NCBI RefSeq assembly: GCF_000429025.1 | Contig: NZ_KE386834.1 | Coordinates: 770,891-834,890 of the forward strand | Reading direction: 5' to 3' | Length of the DNA stretch: 64,000 nucleotides | From: Actinospineispora spinosispora DSM 44797 | GTDB taxonomy: Bacteria > Actinomycetota > Actinomycetes > Mycobacteriales > Pseudonocardiaceae | Shown here: positions 8,565 to 18,443 of the stretch, piece after piece | Numbering within the stretch: position 1 is the stretch's first letter | Layout of the letters: every line of letters starts with the position of its first letter | Position numbers and translations under genes: made by a program | The notes under the pieces: model-generated | The model's database searches: none | What the model was told of the DNA's origin: nothing | The model's input: only the letters and a program-made list of their open reading frames with translations

Positions 8565-8604
8565 AACGAGGGGCCGCGCACCTGACGGCGCGCGGCCCCG
8601 CGTT
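8565..8604. terminator. Hairpin between the membrane protein gene and fabF
   Basis: AACGAGGGGCCGCGC at 8565-8579 pairs with GCGCGGCCCCGCGTT at 8590-8604 apart from one A/G mismatch. It begins right after the stop of the plus-strand gene and lies 13 bases beyond the fabF stop, so it can serve both convergent genes. Confidence 0.7.
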
Positions 8605-8616
8605 CGAGCGATACGG

Positions 8617-9846
8617 CTATACGGACGTGAACGCCAGCGCCACGTTGTGGCCGCCGAAGCCGAACGAGTCGTTCAGCGCCGCGGTCAGCTCCACCTTGCG
8701 CGGCTCGCCGGACACCACGTCGAGGCCGACACCGGGGTCGACGTTCTCGAGGTTGGCGGTCGGCGGGATCAGGCCGTCACGGATCGACAGCAGCGCCGCG
8801 ATGCCCTCCACCGCGCCCGCGGCGCCGAGGAGATGACCGAGGCTGCCCTTCGGCGCGGTCAGGATCGGGTGGTCACCGATCGCCTTGCGCACCGAGACGG
8901 CCTCACCGACATCCCCGACCGGGGTCGAGGTGGCGTGACAGTTGACGTGGCCGATGTCGGCCGGATCCAGCCCGGCACTGCGCAGCGCGGCCTTCATGGC
9001 ACGCGCCTGGCCGTGACCTTCCGGGTCGGGCGCGGTGATGTGGTAGCCGTCGGACGACGTACCGATGCCGGCGAGCCTGCCGTGCACGGTCGCGCCGCGA
9101 GCCGCCGCGTACTCGGCCCGTTCCAGCACCATGATCCCGGCGCCCTCGCCGAGGACGAAGCCGTCGCGGGCCGCGTCGAACGGCCGGGAGGCGTGCTCCG
9201 GGTCGTCGTTGTGGGTGATGGTCATGGCGCGCATCTGCGTGAAGCCGGCGAGCGGGATGCCGGTGATGCAGGCTTCGGCGCCGCCCGCGATGACCACGTC
9301 GACCTCACCCGCCTTGAGCATCCGGTAGCCCCAGGCGAGTGCCTCGGCACCGGACGCGCACGCCGAGACCGGCGCGTGCACGCCGCCCTTCGCCTTGAAC
9401 TCGAGGCCCACATGGGCCGCCGGGCCGTTCGGCATCAGCATCGGGATCGTCAGCGGGCTGACCTTGCGGACGCCGCCGGTCTCCAGGAGGTCGTCCTGGG
9501 TCAGCAGCGTGACCGCGCCACCGATGCCGGTACCCACGATGACGGCGAGCCGCTCGGGCTCCACCTCGGGAGCGCCGGCGTGCTGCCACGCCTCACGGGC
9601 GGCGATGATCGCGACCTGCTCGCACCGGTCCATCCGGCGAGCCTCGACGCGCTTGAGAACCTCGCTGGGGTCGACGGCGAGCTGCGCGGCGATCTTCACC
9701 GGCAGGTCGTGCTGCTCGACCCAGTCGGCTTCGATCCTGGACACCCCGGAACGGCCGGCGAGCAGGCCGTCCCAGGTCGACGCGACGTCCCCGCCGAGCG
9801 GGGTCGTCGCGCCGAGCCCGGTGACTACGACGTCGTTCGACGTCAC
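8617..9846 (-). CDS. fabF: Beta-ketoacyl-ACP synthase II (FabF/KasA-type)
   Basis: Condenses acyl-ACP with malonyl-ACP during FAS-II elongation. At 409 residues it has the normal length. Catalytic residues are visible: Cys163 in SACASGAEAL, His304 in NCHATSTPVGD, Lys333 and His338 in PKGSLGHLLGAAG. The GTG start overlaps the acpP stop by four bases (GTGA), so translation is coupled to acpP. It is the last gene of the fabD-fabH-acpP-fabF operon. Only one KAS II gene is present, unlike the kasA-kasB pair of mycobacteria. Confidence 0.97.
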   Translation of the reverse strand: MTSNDVVVTGLGATTPLGGDVASTWDGLLAGRSGVSRIEADWVEQHDLPVKIAAQLAVDPSEVLKRVEARRMDRCEQVAIIAAREAWQHAGAPEVEPERLAVIVGTGIGGAVTLLTQDDLLETGGVRKVSPLTIPMLMPNGPAAHVGLEFKAKGGVHAPVSACASGAEALAWGYRMLKAGEVDVVIAGGAEACITGIPLAGFTQMRAMTITHNDDPEHASRPFDAARDGFVLGEGAGIMVLERAEYAAARGATVHGRLAGIGTSSDGYHITAPDPEGHGQARAMKAALRSAGLDPADIGHVNCHATSTPVGDVGEAVSVRKAIGDHPILTAPKGSLGHLLGAAGAVEGIAALLSIRDGLIPPTANLENVDPGVGLDVVSGEPRKVELTAALNDSFGFGGHNVALAFTSV

Positions 9847-10082
9847 TTGTTCTTAGCGATGTAGTCCACCGCATCGCCGACGGTCTTCAGCTCGGCCAGC
9901 TGGTCGTCCGGGATCTTGACGCCGAACTTGTCCTCGGCCTGAACCGCGATCTCCACCATGGACAGCGAGTCGATGTCGAGGTCGTCGACGAACGACTTGT
10001 CCGTGGTCACCTCGGAGGCGTCCACTCCGGCGATCTCCTCGACGATCTCGGCGAGGCCGGAGAGGATGTCTTCGTTGCTCAC
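9843..10082 (-). CDS. acpP: Acyl carrier protein
   Basis: Carries the growing acyl chain on a phosphopantetheine arm attached to Ser39 in the DIDSLSM motif. The protein has 79 residues and is acidic and helical, as expected. A GTG start is preceded by GAAAGGGAAA, a clear ribosome-binding site. It is third in the fab operon, 75 bases after fabH, and overlaps fabF by four bases. It lacks the C-terminal extension of mycobacterial AcpM. Confidence 0.97.
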   Translation of the reverse strand: MSNEDILSGLAEIVEEIAGVDASEVTTDKSFVDDLDIDSLSMVEIAVQAEDKFGVKIPDDQLAELKTVGDAVDYIAKNK

Positions 10083-10157
10083 GTGGTTTCCCTTTCGATC
10101 TGGCGAACCCTGATGTGGGTTCAGGTCTTATCTAACAGGGGGTGTCGGGCGGGTTCG

Positions 10158-11156
10158 TTACGGGCAGACTACGACCTGTGCGGCGTAGCTGAGGCCCGCG
10201 CCGAACCCGACCAGCAGTAGCACATCGCCCGACGAGATCTCGCCGGCGGCGCGCATGTGATCGACGGCGAGTGGGATCGACGCCGACGAGGTGTTGCCCG
10301 AGTGGACGATGTCCTGGCCGACCTTCATGTCCTCCCGTGCGCCTGCCTTGCGCAGCCGCTTGGCGACCGCCTCGATGATGCGCAGGTTGGCCTGGTGCGG
10401 GATGAACACGTCGATGTCGGCCGGGGTCAGCCCGGCGGCCTCGATCGCCTGCAACGCGATCGGGGCGATCTTGGTGGTGGCCCACCGGAAGACCGTCTGG
10501 CCCTGCTGGGTGATGGCGTTCGTGTCGTCGGTGATCTTGATGACGTCGGCCATGTCGCCGCCGCTGCCCCAGACCAGCGGGCCGATCCCGACCTGCTCGG
10601 TCGACTCGGCCGCGGTCACCACGGCCGCACCCGCGCCATCGGCGAAGATGATGCAGGTGGAGCGGTCGTCCCAGTCGAGCCAGTCGGACAGCTTCTCCGC
10701 GCCGATCACCAGGACCGTCCGCGCCGAACCTGCCCGGACCAGGTCGGACGCCATCCCGACGCCGTAGCAGAACCCGGCGCATGCCGCGTTCAGGTCGAAC
10801 GCGCCCGGCGCCTCGATACCGATCAGGTGCGCGACCTGGGCGGCGGCGTTCGGGATCGGTGTCGGCATGGTGCAGTTCGCGACCAGCACGGTGTCGATGT
10901 CGGACGGGCTCAGTCCCGCGTCCTTGATGGCCCGCGAACCCGCTGCCACGGCCATGTCGACCAGCGAGGTGTCCTTGTCGGCGATGCGCCTGCTGACGAT
11001 GCCGACGCGCTCCCGGATCCACTCGTCGTTCGTGTCGACGCGCTTGGCCAGATCGTCGTTGGTGACGACGTGCTCGGGCTGTGAGCTTCCCCAGCCGACG
11101 ATGCGCGCACCGGGTGCGGCCTGGACCAGGTTGAGCGAAGTGCGGGCGGAGCTCAT
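10158..11156 (-). CDS. fabH: Beta-ketoacyl-ACP synthase III
   Basis: Starts FAS-II by condensing an acyl-CoA primer with malonyl-ACP. The 332-residue protein has the catalytic triad: Cys126 (NAACAGFCYG), His254 (IPHQAN) and Asn288 (HSGNTSSAS). The ATG overlaps the fabD stop by four bases (ATGA). FabH inside the operon together with a PucR-type FasR is the Streptomyces-like arrangement. M. tuberculosis keeps fabH elsewhere. Confidence 0.97.
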   Translation of the reverse strand: MSSARTSLNLVQAAPGARIVGWGSSQPEHVVTNDDLAKRVDTNDEWIRERVGIVSRRIADKDTSLVDMAVAAGSRAIKDAGLSPSDIDTVLVANCTMPTPIPNAAAQVAHLIGIEAPGAFDLNAACAGFCYGVGMASDLVRAGSARTVLVIGAEKLSDWLDWDDRSTCIIFADGAGAAVVTAAESTEQVGIGPLVWGSGGDMADVIKITDDTNAITQQGQTVFRWATTKIAPIALQAIEAAGLTPADIDVFIPHQANLRIIEAVAKRLRKAGAREDMKVGQDIVHSGNTSSASIPLAVDHMRAAGEISSGDVLLLVGFGAGLSYAAQVVVCP

Positions 11157-12121
11157 GACGCGCTCCCGGCGTGCTCGGCGATCAAGTCGGCCACCTTGTC
11201 CAGATCATCAGGGCTCTTCAACGGCAGTATCGCGCCGCTCGCGATCGTGCCCTTCAGCTCACGTTTGACCAGCCCGGACAGCGTACCGGCCGGGGCCAGC
11301 TCGATCACCGAGGTGACGCCGAGCTCACGCAGCGACGCCATGCACAGGTCCCAGCGAACCGGAAGGGTCACCTGCGCGACCAGCCGGTCACGCAGGTCCG
11401 AGCCATCGGTGACGGTCGCGCCGTCGGCGTTGGACAGGATCGGACGGCTCGGGTCGGCGAAGTCGACCTTCTCGGCGTAGCCGCGCAGCGCGTCCTCGGC
11501 GGGCGCCATGAAACGCGTGTGGAAGGCGCCGGCGACCTTGAGCGGGATGACGCGAGCGCCCCTCGGTGGTTCGGCCTTCAGCTGCTCCAACGCGGCGATC
11601 GGTCCCGCCGCGACGATCTGTCCGGCGGCGTTCCGGTTGGCGGGGTAGAGGTCCAGCTCGTCGAGCCTGGCCAGCACCTCGTCCTCCTGGCCACCGAGCA
11701 GGGCGCTCATGCCGGTGGACTCCTGGGCGCACGCCGCGGCCATCTCCCGGCCCCGGACGGCGGCCAGCTCGACGGCCGCGTCGGCGGACAGCGCACCCGC
11801 GATCGCCGCGGCGGCCAGCTCACCGATGGAGTGGCCGGCGGTGGGTGCGTCCGAGGGGAGGCCGCTGTCGCCGAGCGCAGCGTGGAGCTGCTGGTAGGCC
11901 AGCAGCGAGGCCGCGACGATGAGCGGCTGGGTGACGGCGGTGTCCTTGATCTCCTCGGCGTCCGCCGTGGTGCCGAGACGTGCCAGGTCGAGACCGGTGG
12001 ACTCGGACCATCGAGCGAGGGTGGTCCCCGCGTCGGTCTGCTCCGCCCACCGGCCCTCCAGCCAGGGGGTGAGCATTCCGGGTGTCTGAGACCCCTGTCC
12101 TGGGGCGAGCACGGCAATCAC
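11153..12121 (-). CDS. fabD: Malonyl-CoA:ACP transacylase
   Basis: Transfers malonyl from CoA to AcpP. The 322-residue protein opens with IAVLAPGQGSQTPGM. The active-site Ser98 is in AGHSIGE, and the catalytic His is in GAFHTRFM. The start is a GTG at 12121; an upstream in-frame ATG would add 16 residues unlike the family. First gene of the operon, with a 10-bp-arm palindrome 66 bases upstream and the fasR gene 150 bases upstream on the same strand. Confidence 0.95.
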   Translation of the reverse strand: MIAVLAPGQGSQTPGMLTPWLEGRWAEQTDAGTTLARWSESTGLDLARLGTTADAEEIKDTAVTQPLIVAASLLAYQQLHAALGDSGLPSDAPTAGHSIGELAAAAIAGALSADAAVELAAVRGREMAAACAQESTGMSALLGGQEDEVLARLDELDLYPANRNAAGQIVAAGPIAALEQLKAEPPRGARVIPLKVAGAFHTRFMAPAEDALRGYAEKVDFADPSRPILSNADGATVTDGSDLRDRLVAQVTLPVRWDLCMASLRELGVTSVIELAPAGTLSGLVKRELKGTIASGAILPLKSPDDLDKVADLIAEHAGSAS

Positions 12122-12186
12122 TCGCCATACCCAACACTGTCCGAGCCGTTCGTGGGCATGACGACGCACACGAAGTAGGCCGCGTC

Positions 12187-12209
12187 TGTTTGTAGGGTTC
12201 CTACAAACA
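12187..12209 (-). promoter_or_regulatory. Perfect palindrome upstream of fabD (candidate FasR operator)
   Basis: TGTTTGTAGG, a three-base spacer, then CCTACAAACA. The 10-bp arms match perfectly and stand out as AT-rich in this region. It lies between fasR and fabD, 66 bases before the fabD start, where an activator would bind. In Streptomyces coelicolor FasR binds the fabD promoter; that this palindrome is the binding site here is inferred. Confidence 0.65.
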
Positions 12210-12271
12210 TTGCTGGTACGTGATCGGTCATGCAGTGTCGAACTTTGTCGGTCGGCGCCGGTTCTGGCTGC

Positions 12272-13489
12272 TCAGGGCGACAGCGTCGGCTCGGATGGGG
12301 GAGCGAGCCTGCCCACGATGAGTGCGATCCGCAACACGAGTGCGTCCCGGGGATCGGTCGGATCGCGCCGGGTGATTTCACTCACCCGGCGTAGCCGGTA
12401 GCGCACGGTGTTGGCGTGGACGAACAGGGTGCGGGCGCTGGACTCCAGCGCGCAGCCGTTGTCCAGGTAGTGGCCCAGCGTGCGGGTCAGCTCGCCGCCC
12501 GCCTCGGCGAGCGGTGCGACGATGTCGCCGATCAGCTGCGCCCGCGCGTGCGGGTCGCCCGCCAGCGCGCGTTCCGGGAGCAGGTCGTCGGTGTGGACCG
12601 GCCGGGGCGCGTCCGCCCAGCCCGCCGCCGCTCGCAGCCCCTGCAGCGCGTCGCGGGCGCTGGTGTGGGCCAGGGCGAGGGAGGGTGCGGTCGGGCCGAT
12701 CACGACCGGGCCGGGGCCGAACGTGTCGGCGAGTCTCGTCGCCGGATCGGGCTTCGCGGGGCCGTCCACGTGCCGAGGTGGTGCCAGCAGCGTGCCGGAC
12801 AGCAACGCGACCAGCCGGGCGCCCTGGACGCCGAGCAGTACGGATCGGCCGAGTCTCGTGGCGGTGCGGCGCAGCACGACGAGCGGCTCGGGGCGACTCT
12901 CCGACGGCGGGCTGCCGACCAGGACCGTGACCGGCTGCTCGGCGTCCCAGCCCAGTGCCGAGGAGCGGGACAGCAGTGCGTCGTCCACCTCGCCGCGCAC
13001 CACGCCGTCGACCACGAGCGCTTCCAGCCGCGCATCCCAGGCACCCCGGGACTCGGCGGCGCTCGCGTACACCGAGGCGGCGGCGAACGCGATCTCGCGC
13101 CCGAAGCGCAGGATGCCCTCGGTCAGCAGGCGCCGTTCCCGGTCGTCGGCCGCGTGCAGGGGCAGCTGGTCCTCGAACGCCTCGATCGCGACCCGCACCA
13201 GCTCGACGGTCTGGCGCAGGCTGATCCGGCGGGCCAGGTCCCTCGGCGCGATGCGGAAGGCGTCCGCGGTCAACCGGATGGTCTCGCCCGGTTCGCCGAG
13301 CCAGGCGACGAAGTTGGTCACGCCGGTCTGGGTCACCAGCAGGACCCCGGCTCGCTGATCCGCGGACAGCCGCCGGAACCAGGGAAGCTGCTGGGTCATC
13401 GCCGCGACGCTGGTGGCGGCGAGCCCGCCGGAGGCCTGCTCGAGGCGCCGCCGGGTCGCCTGGGACACCCTGGTCATGTCCGGCAGCAT
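12272..13489 (-). CDS. fasR: PucR-type activator of the fab operon (FasR-like)
   Basis: A 405-residue regulator whose C-terminal HTH reads CALESSARTLFVHANTVRYR, followed by the arginine-rich SEITRRDPTDPRDALVLRIAL. Its position directly upstream of fabD and its family match FasR of Streptomyces coelicolor (SCO2386) and M. tuberculosis Rv2242. The mycobacterial protein named FasR is an unrelated TetR regulator. The probable effector is an acyl thioester, by analogy only. The start could also be the ATG at 13477 (MTRVSQATRRR). Confidence 0.85.
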   Translation of the reverse strand: MLPDMTRVSQATRRRLEQASGGLAATSVAAMTQQLPWFRRLSADQRAGVLLVTQTGVTNFVAWLGEPGETIRLTADAFRIAPRDLARRISLRQTVELVRVAIEAFEDQLPLHAADDRERRLLTEGILRFGREIAFAAASVYASAAESRGAWDARLEALVVDGVVRGEVDDALLSRSSALGWDAEQPVTVLVGSPPSESRPEPLVVLRRTATRLGRSVLLGVQGARLVALLSGTLLAPPRHVDGPAKPDPATRLADTFGPGPVVIGPTAPSLALAHTSARDALQGLRAAAGWADAPRPVHTDDLLPERALAGDPHARAQLIGDIVAPLAEAGGELTRTLGHYLDNGCALESSARTLFVHANTVRYRLRRVSEITRRDPTDPRDALVLRIALIVGRLAPPSEPTLSP

Positions 13490-13538
13490 GGCACGGGACA
13501 GCGCACGCGGGCCGGGAATAGATCGCCGGGGCGTCCGG

Positions 13539-13560
13539 TTTAGTCAAGCGTTCAACTAAA
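13539..13560 (+). promoter_or_regulatory. Inverted repeat upstream of pirin gene
   Basis: TTTAGT and ACTAAA flank a centre containing CAAGCGTTCA, 17 bases before the pirin ATG. The core resembles the TTCAAGCGTTGAA-type sites bound by redox-sensing MarR regulators in actinobacteria. No MarR gene is nearby, so regulation would be in trans. Confidence 0.45.
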
Positions 13561-13576
13561 TTTAGGGGAGGCAGCG

Positions 13577-14353
13577 ATGACAGAGACGACGCGGTTGACC
13601 AAGGCGGTCGACGTCCGCCGGGCCGATGGTCGTGCGCATTCCGAGACGGGATGGCTGGACTCGCGGCACAGCTTCTCGTTCGGTCCGCACTACGACCCCG
13701 CCAACACCCACTTCGGCGTGCTGCTCGTCAACAACGACGACGTGGTGAAGGCAGGCACGGGTTTCGACACCCACCCGCACCGGGACATGGAGATCGTCAC
13801 CTGGGTACTGGACGGCTCGCTCGTGCATCAGGACTCCGAGGGCAACGCCGACGTGGTGTACCCGGGTCTGGCCCAGCGGATGAGCGCGGGCACCGGGATC
13901 CTGCATTCCGAGCGCAACGACTCGTGGACGCTGACACCGGAGACCGGGAGCCATACGAAGGACGTGCATTTCGTCCAGATGTGGGTGCTTCCCGACGAGG
14001 CGCGGATCGAACCGGGATACGAGCAGCTCGACGTCACCGACCAGCTCGACAGCGGTGAGCAGATCGTGGTCGCGTCCGGCATGCCGAAGCACCGCGACGA
14101 CCGCGCCATCTCGATCCACCAGCGCGACGCGGCCCTCTACGCCGCCCGGCTGGAGCCAGGCGCCGTCACGCAACTACCGACCTCGCCGCTCGCCCACCTC
14201 TTCATCGCTCGCGGGTCGGTCACCGTGGAAGGGACCGGGCTGCTGAACACCGGCGACTCCGCGCGGGTGACCATCAGCGAAGGTCAGCGGGTCACCGCCG
14301 GCCCGACCGGCGCCGAAGTCCTCATCTGGGAGATGAGCAGCACTCTCGGCTGA
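13577..14353 (+). CDS. Pirin family protein (bicupin)
   Basis: A 258-residue bicupin of the pirin/YhhW family. The N-terminal cupin has the metal-binding pattern HPHRDMEIVTWVLDG and a later HSE (ILHSERN), giving the usual His/His/His/Glu set. The bacterial relatives include quercetin 2,3-dioxygenases, but many have no proven enzyme activity. The ATG has the strong ribosome site AGGGGAGG ten bases upstream. It is convergent with the cold-shock gene, with a hairpin between. Confidence 0.88.
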   Translation: MTETTRLTKAVDVRRADGRAHSETGWLDSRHSFSFGPHYDPANTHFGVLLVNNDDVVKAGTGFDTHPHRDMEIVTWVLDGSLVHQDSEGNADVVYPGLAQRMSAGTGILHSERNDSWTLTPETGSHTKDVHFVQMWVLPDEARIEPGYEQLDVTDQLDSGEQIVVASGMPKHRDDRAISIHQRDAALYAARLEPGAVTQLPTSPLAHLFIARGSVTVEGTGLLNTGDSARVTISEGQRVTAGPTGAEVLIWEMSSTLG

Positions 14354-14380
14354 TATACCGGGCGTGAGGCACTGCCCGGC

Positions 14381-14409
14381 CCCGGGGATGAGACCAGGTC
14401 ATCCCCGGG
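14381..14409. terminator. Hairpin between pirin and cspA genes
   Basis: CCCGGGGATGA at 14381-14391 and TCATCCCCGGG at 14399-14409 form an 11-bp perfect stem with a seven-base loop between the two convergent stop codons. Confidence 0.75.
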
Positions 14410-14424
14410 AGGGAGCGGATGAGG

Positions 14425-14631
14425 TCAGCTCAGGGGCGTGACCTTGGTCGCCTGCGGGCCCTTCTGGCCCTGCTCGACGTCGAACGAGACGCGCTGCCCC
14501 TCGTCCAGGCTGCGGTAACCGCTGCTCTGGATCGAGGAGTAGTGCACGAACACGTCCGCGCCACCACCGTCGGGAGCGAGGAAGCCGTAGCCCTTCTCGC
14601 TGTTGAACCACTTGACGGTGCCCTCTGCCAT
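14425..14631 (-). CDS. Cold-shock protein (CspA family)
   Basis: A 68-residue RNA-binding OB-fold protein. RNP1 is visible as KGYGFLAPD and RNP2 as VFVHYSSI. It probably acts as an RNA chaperone. The start is the ATG at 14631, giving [17 protein letters not shown], with GAGGAGAG seven bases upstream. Seven extra in-frame codons upstream are not part of the family. About 240 bases without a gene lie upstream, enough for a long 5' leader, but I see no clear cold-box sequence. Confidence 0.95.
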   Translation of the reverse strand: MAEGTVKWFNSEKGYGFLAPDGGGADVFVHYSSIQSSGYRSLDEGQRVSFDVEQGQKGPQATKVTPLS

Positions 14632-14869
14632 TCTTGCTCTCCTCGTACTCAATCGCCGGGTGTCTGACCCCGGTGTGCGCCGACCCGCAGCACCACGTCA
14701 CGGGCCGGGCCGCTTACTCCAGTCTGGCGCCGACCGGTGTGCGACACGCCGATCGACTTCCGAAGAAAGCAACGGCGGCAGAGTACCGCGATAGCACCCC
14801 ATGAGGGGAGGGCTGTCGCCGGGTGGAGTGATCTAGCGCCCCACCCGGCGTAATCAGCTCGCGTGCTGG

Positions 14870-17662
14870 TCAGGCCACCCCGGAGTCCGAGGTCTGCGGT
14901 CCGGCCGCCCTCGGGTCGTCGATGTGGTACTTGCTCGTCGCCGAGATCAACGTCTGACGGTCGAGCTCGCCGCGCTCGACGAGCGCCGCCAGTGCCTGCA
15001 CCGTGATGGACTCGGCGTCGACGTTGAAGTGCCTGCGCACCGCCGGGCGGGTGTCCGACAGGCCGAAGCCGTCGGTGCCCAGCGTGTGGAAGTCGGACGG
15101 TACCCACGGACGGATCAGGTCGGGTACCGCACGCATCCAGTCGGACACCGCGACGATCGGCCCCTCCGCGTCCGACAGCGCCTCACGCAGGTACGGCACC
15201 TTGGGATCGGCGTCGGGGTGCAGCAGGTTGTGTTGCTCGCACTCCACGCCGTCGCGGCGCAGCTCGCCCCACGAGGTGACCGACCAGATGTCCGCCGCCA
15301 CCGACCAGTGCTCGGCCAGCAGCTCCTGCGCGCGTTCCGCCCAGGGCAGCGCCACCCCGGAGGCCAGGATCTGCACCCGGTGCCGCAGCGCCTCAGGGGC
15401 AGGCTTGTAGCGGTACATGCCCTTGAGCAGTGCGGCCACGTCCAGGTTCTCCGGCTCGGCCGGCTGGACGTACGGGTCGTTGTACAGGGTCATGTAGTAG
15501 AAGACGTTCGGGTCGCGGCCCGCGCGCTGCTCGTCGGTGCCGTACATCCGGGCCAGCGCGTCCCGGACGATGTGGCCGATCTCGAACGAGTAGGCCGGGT
15601 CGTAGGCGAGCACCGCGGGGTTCGTCGCGGCGAGCAGCAGCGAGTGGCCGTCATTGTGCTGCAGACCCTCACCGGTCAGCGTCGTCCGGCCGGCCGTGGC
15701 ACCGAGCAGGAACCCGCGAGCCATCTGGTCGGCCGCCGCCCAGATCGCGTCGCCGGTGCGCTGGAAACCGAACATCGAGTAGAAGATGTACAGCGGGATC
15801 ATCGGCTCGCCGTGCGTGGCGTAGGACGTGCCGACCGCGGTGAACGAACCGACCGAGCCCGCCTCGTTGATGCCCTCGTGCAGCAGCTGGCCCTGCTCGC
15901 TCTCCCGGTACGCGAGCATCAGCTCGGCGTCCACGGACGTGTACAGCTGGCCGTGCGGGTTGTAGATCTTCTGCGTCGGGAACATCGAGTCCATCCCGAA
16001 CGTGCGCGCCTCGTCCGGGATGATCGGCACGAACCTGGCCCCGACCTCCTTGTCCTTGATGAGGTCGCGCAGCAGGCGGACGAAGGCCATCGTGGTGGCC
16101 ACCTCCTGCTTGCCCGAGCCACGCCGGACCACGTCGTAGACCTTGTCGCCGGGCAGGACCAGCGGCTTGGCGGCGACCTTGCGGCTGGGCACCGCACCGC
16201 CGAGCAGCCTGCGCCGCTCGTGCAGGTACTGGATCTCCGGCGCGTCGTCGCCGGGGTGGTAGTACGGCGGCAGGTACGGGTCGCGCTCCAGCTGCTCGTT
16301 CGAGATCGGGATGCGCTGCTCGTCCCGGAAGTCCTTCAGGTCCTCCAGGGTCATCTTCTTCATCTGGTGCGTGGCGTTGCGGCCCTGGAAGTGCGTTCCC
16401 AGCCCGTAGCCCTTGATGGTCTTGGCCAGGATGACCGTCGGCTGGCCGTGGTGTCCCGTCGCGGCCGCGTAGGCGGCGTGCACCTTGCGGTAGTCGTGCC
16501 CACCGCGCTTGAGGTTCCAGATCGCCTGGTCGGACATGTCGGCGACGAGCGCCTTCGTGCGCGGGTCGCGACCGAAGAAGTGGTCGCGGACGTAACCGCC
16601 GTCGTTCGCCTTGTAGGTCTGGTAGTCACCGTCCGGCGTGGTGTTCATCAGGTTGACCAGCGCACCGTCCTTGTCGCCGTGCAACAGCGCGTCCCACTCG
16701 CGGCCCCAGATCACCTTGATGACGTTCCAGCCGGCGCCCCGGAAGAACGCCTCCAGCTCCTGAATGATCTTGCCGTTGCCCCGGACCGGTCCGTCCAGCC
16801 GCTGCAGGTTGCAGTTGATCACGAACGTCAGGTTGTCGAGACCCTCCGTCGCGGCCACGTGGATCAGGCCGCGCGACTCCGGCTCGTCCATCTCGCCGTC
16901 GCCGAGGAACGCCCATACGTGCTGGTCGGAGGTGTCCTTGATGCCCCGGTCACGCAGGTATCGGTTGAACCGCGCCTGCATGATGGCGTTGAGCGGACCG
17001 AGGCCCATCGAGACCGTGGGGAACTCCCAGAAGTCCGACATCAACCGGGGGTGCGGGTACGAGGGCAGGCCGTGACCCGCGCCGCCGTGCGACAGCTCCT
17101 GGCGGAAACCGTCCAACCGGTCCTCGGTCAGCCGGCCCTCCAGGAAGGCCCGCGCGTAGATGCCCGGCGAGGCGTGGCCCTGGATGTAGACCTGGTCGCC
17201 ACCACCCGGGTGGTCCTTACCCCGGAAGAAGTGGTTGAAACCGACCTCGTACAGCGACGCCGACGACGCGTAGGTCGAGATGTGGCCGCCCACACCGACC
17301 CCGGGACGCTGCGCGCGGTGCACCATGATCGCCGCGTTCCACCGGATCCAACGGCGGTAGGCGCGCTCGGTCTCCTCGTCACCGGGGAACCACGGCTCAC
17401 GCTCGGTCGGAATCGTGTTGACGTAGTCGGTGCTGGTCAGGGCCGGAACACCGACATGGTGCTCACGCGCTCGCTGCAGCAGACGAAGCAGGAGATACCG
17501 GGCGCGCTGCTGGCCCGACGCTTCGAACATGCCGTCGAAGGAGTCGAGCCACTCCTCCGTCTCGTCCGGATCGACGTCCGGCAGGTACGCCGCCAGACCA
17601 TCGCGGATGACATGGACTCTGTTCTGGCCGGTCACCACGGTCTCCCTGGGTTCTCGATACAT
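14870..17662 (-). CDS. aceE: Pyruvate dehydrogenase E1 component, homodimeric AceE
   Basis: Thiamine-diphosphate-dependent decarboxylation of pyruvate and acetyl transfer to the E2 lipoyl domain. The product is 930 residues, the normal length for the homodimeric enzyme. The ThDP/Mg motif begins [10 protein letters not shown] near residue 253 and ends INCNLQR. The family segments YIQGHASPG and [14 protein letters not shown] are intact. No E2 or E3 gene is adjacent, which is usual in actinobacteria. The ATG at 17662 is the longest start. The GTG at 17635 has AGGGAG six bases upstream and may be the true one. Confidence 0.96.
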   Translation of the reverse strand: MYREPRETVVTGQNRVHVIRDGLAAYLPDVDPDETEEWLDSFDGMFEASGQQRARYLLLRLLQRAREHHVGVPALTSTDYVNTIPTEREPWFPGDEETERAYRRWIRWNAAIMVHRAQRPGVGVGGHISTYASSASLYEVGFNHFFRGKDHPGGGDQVYIQGHASPGIYARAFLEGRLTEDRLDGFRQELSHGGAGHGLPSYPHPRLMSDFWEFPTVSMGLGPLNAIMQARFNRYLRDRGIKDTSDQHVWAFLGDGEMDEPESRGLIHVAATEGLDNLTFVINCNLQRLDGPVRGNGKIIQELEAFFRGAGWNVIKVIWGREWDALLHGDKDGALVNLMNTTPDGDYQTYKANDGGYVRDHFFGRDPRTKALVADMSDQAIWNLKRGGHDYRKVHAAYAAATGHHGQPTVILAKTIKGYGLGTHFQGRNATHQMKKMTLEDLKDFRDEQRIPISNEQLERDPYLPPYYHPGDDAPEIQYLHERRRLLGGAVPSRKVAAKPLVLPGDKVYDVVRRGSGKQEVATTMAFVRLLRDLIKDKEVGARFVPIIPDEARTFGMDSMFPTQKIYNPHGQLYTSVDAELMLAYRESEQGQLLHEGINEAGSVGSFTAVGTSYATHGEPMIPLYIFYSMFGFQRTGDAIWAAADQMARGFLLGATAGRTTLTGEGLQHNDGHSLLLAATNPAVLAYDPAYSFEIGHIVRDALARMYGTDEQRAGRDPNVFYYMTLYNDPYVQPAEPENLDVAALLKGMYRYKPAPEALRHRVQILASGVALPWAERAQELLAEHWSVAADIWSVTSWGELRRDGVECEQHNLLHPDADPKVPYLREALSDAEGPIVAVSDWMRAVPDLIRPWVPSDFHTLGTDGFGLSDTRPAVRRHFNVDAESITVQALAALVERGELDRQTLISATSKYHIDDPRAAGPQTSDSGVA

Positions 17663-17902
17663 CTTCGGTAGGTACCATCGTGCCCTCTACCGGTCCGGAC
17701 GCGCATGGTGGTCTCACCGAGGCTTCACGCCCGGCCCGATCGTCGCTCGAAAAGTGGCCCGAACACGGGCTCCAGGTAGCGGCGTCATCCACTAGATCGG
17801 ACAATCTCGGTGCGTCCGGTTGCGGTGAGGGGATCAATCGTGTTCCGATTCCGCATCCGAGATGGTGGGCTATCTCGCACGCGGGGTCGCGAGCAGGAGC
17901 AC

Positions 17903-18364
17903 ATGAACAGCAACAAGGAGGACAGAATCGTGGTCGCCGCCGCGGGAGACGCCGGCAAGGACGACATTGCCGGAAAGCTCGGCATCGAGCCAGGCATGGT
18001 GGTCCAGGAGTTGGGGTGGGACTCCGATGTCGACGATGAAATCCGCAATGCCGTCGAAGAACGGTGTGGGGACGAGTTGGTCGACGAGGACTCCGACGAG
18101 GTGGTCGACGTCGTGCTGCTCTGGTGGCGTGAGGGCGACGGAGACCTTGCGGACGCCCTGGTGGACGCCGGAACACCGCTGACCGACAGCGGGGTGGTCT
18201 GGGTACTGACACCCAAGACCGGCCGTCCCGGGCACGTCGAGCCCAGTGAGATCGCCGAAGCCGCACCGACAGCCGGTCTGTCGCAGACATCGAACGCAAC
18301 CGTCAGCGCCGAATGGGCCGGGGCGCGACTAGTCGCGCCACGGGCCGCCAAGTCCCGGCGCTGA
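17903..18364 (+). CDS. DUF3052 family protein
   Basis: A 153-residue actinobacterial protein of unknown function, homologous to M. tuberculosis Rv2239c. Recognisable segments are AGKLGIEPGMVVQELGWDSDVD and an acidic stretch DEDSDEVVDVVLLWWREGDGD. The start at 17903 has AGGAG upstream and fits the family; longer in-frame starts do not. It is divergent from aceE and 79 bases upstream of ahpE, an order kept in mycobacteria, so a link to pyruvate or redox metabolism is plausible. The last 40 residues are unconserved. Confidence 0.85.
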   Translation: MNSNKEDRIVVAAAGDAGKDDIAGKLGIEPGMVVQELGWDSDVDDEIRNAVEERCGDELVDEDSDEVVDVVLLWWREGDGDLADALVDAGTPLTDSGVVWVLTPKTGRPGHVEPSEIAEAAPTAGLSQTSNATVSAEWAGARLVAPRAAKSRR

Positions 18365-18443
18365 ACAGCGACTAGGCTTGACCGGTGGTCACGGCCGCGC
18401 CGTGGCCACCGGACGAGTTCGCAATTCGAGGAGATACCCAGGT

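Noticed and set aside
14924-17671. 915-codon open frame opposite aceE
   Set aside because: It is the antisense shadow of a highly conserved gene in a GC-rich genome; the translation has no recognisable domain.
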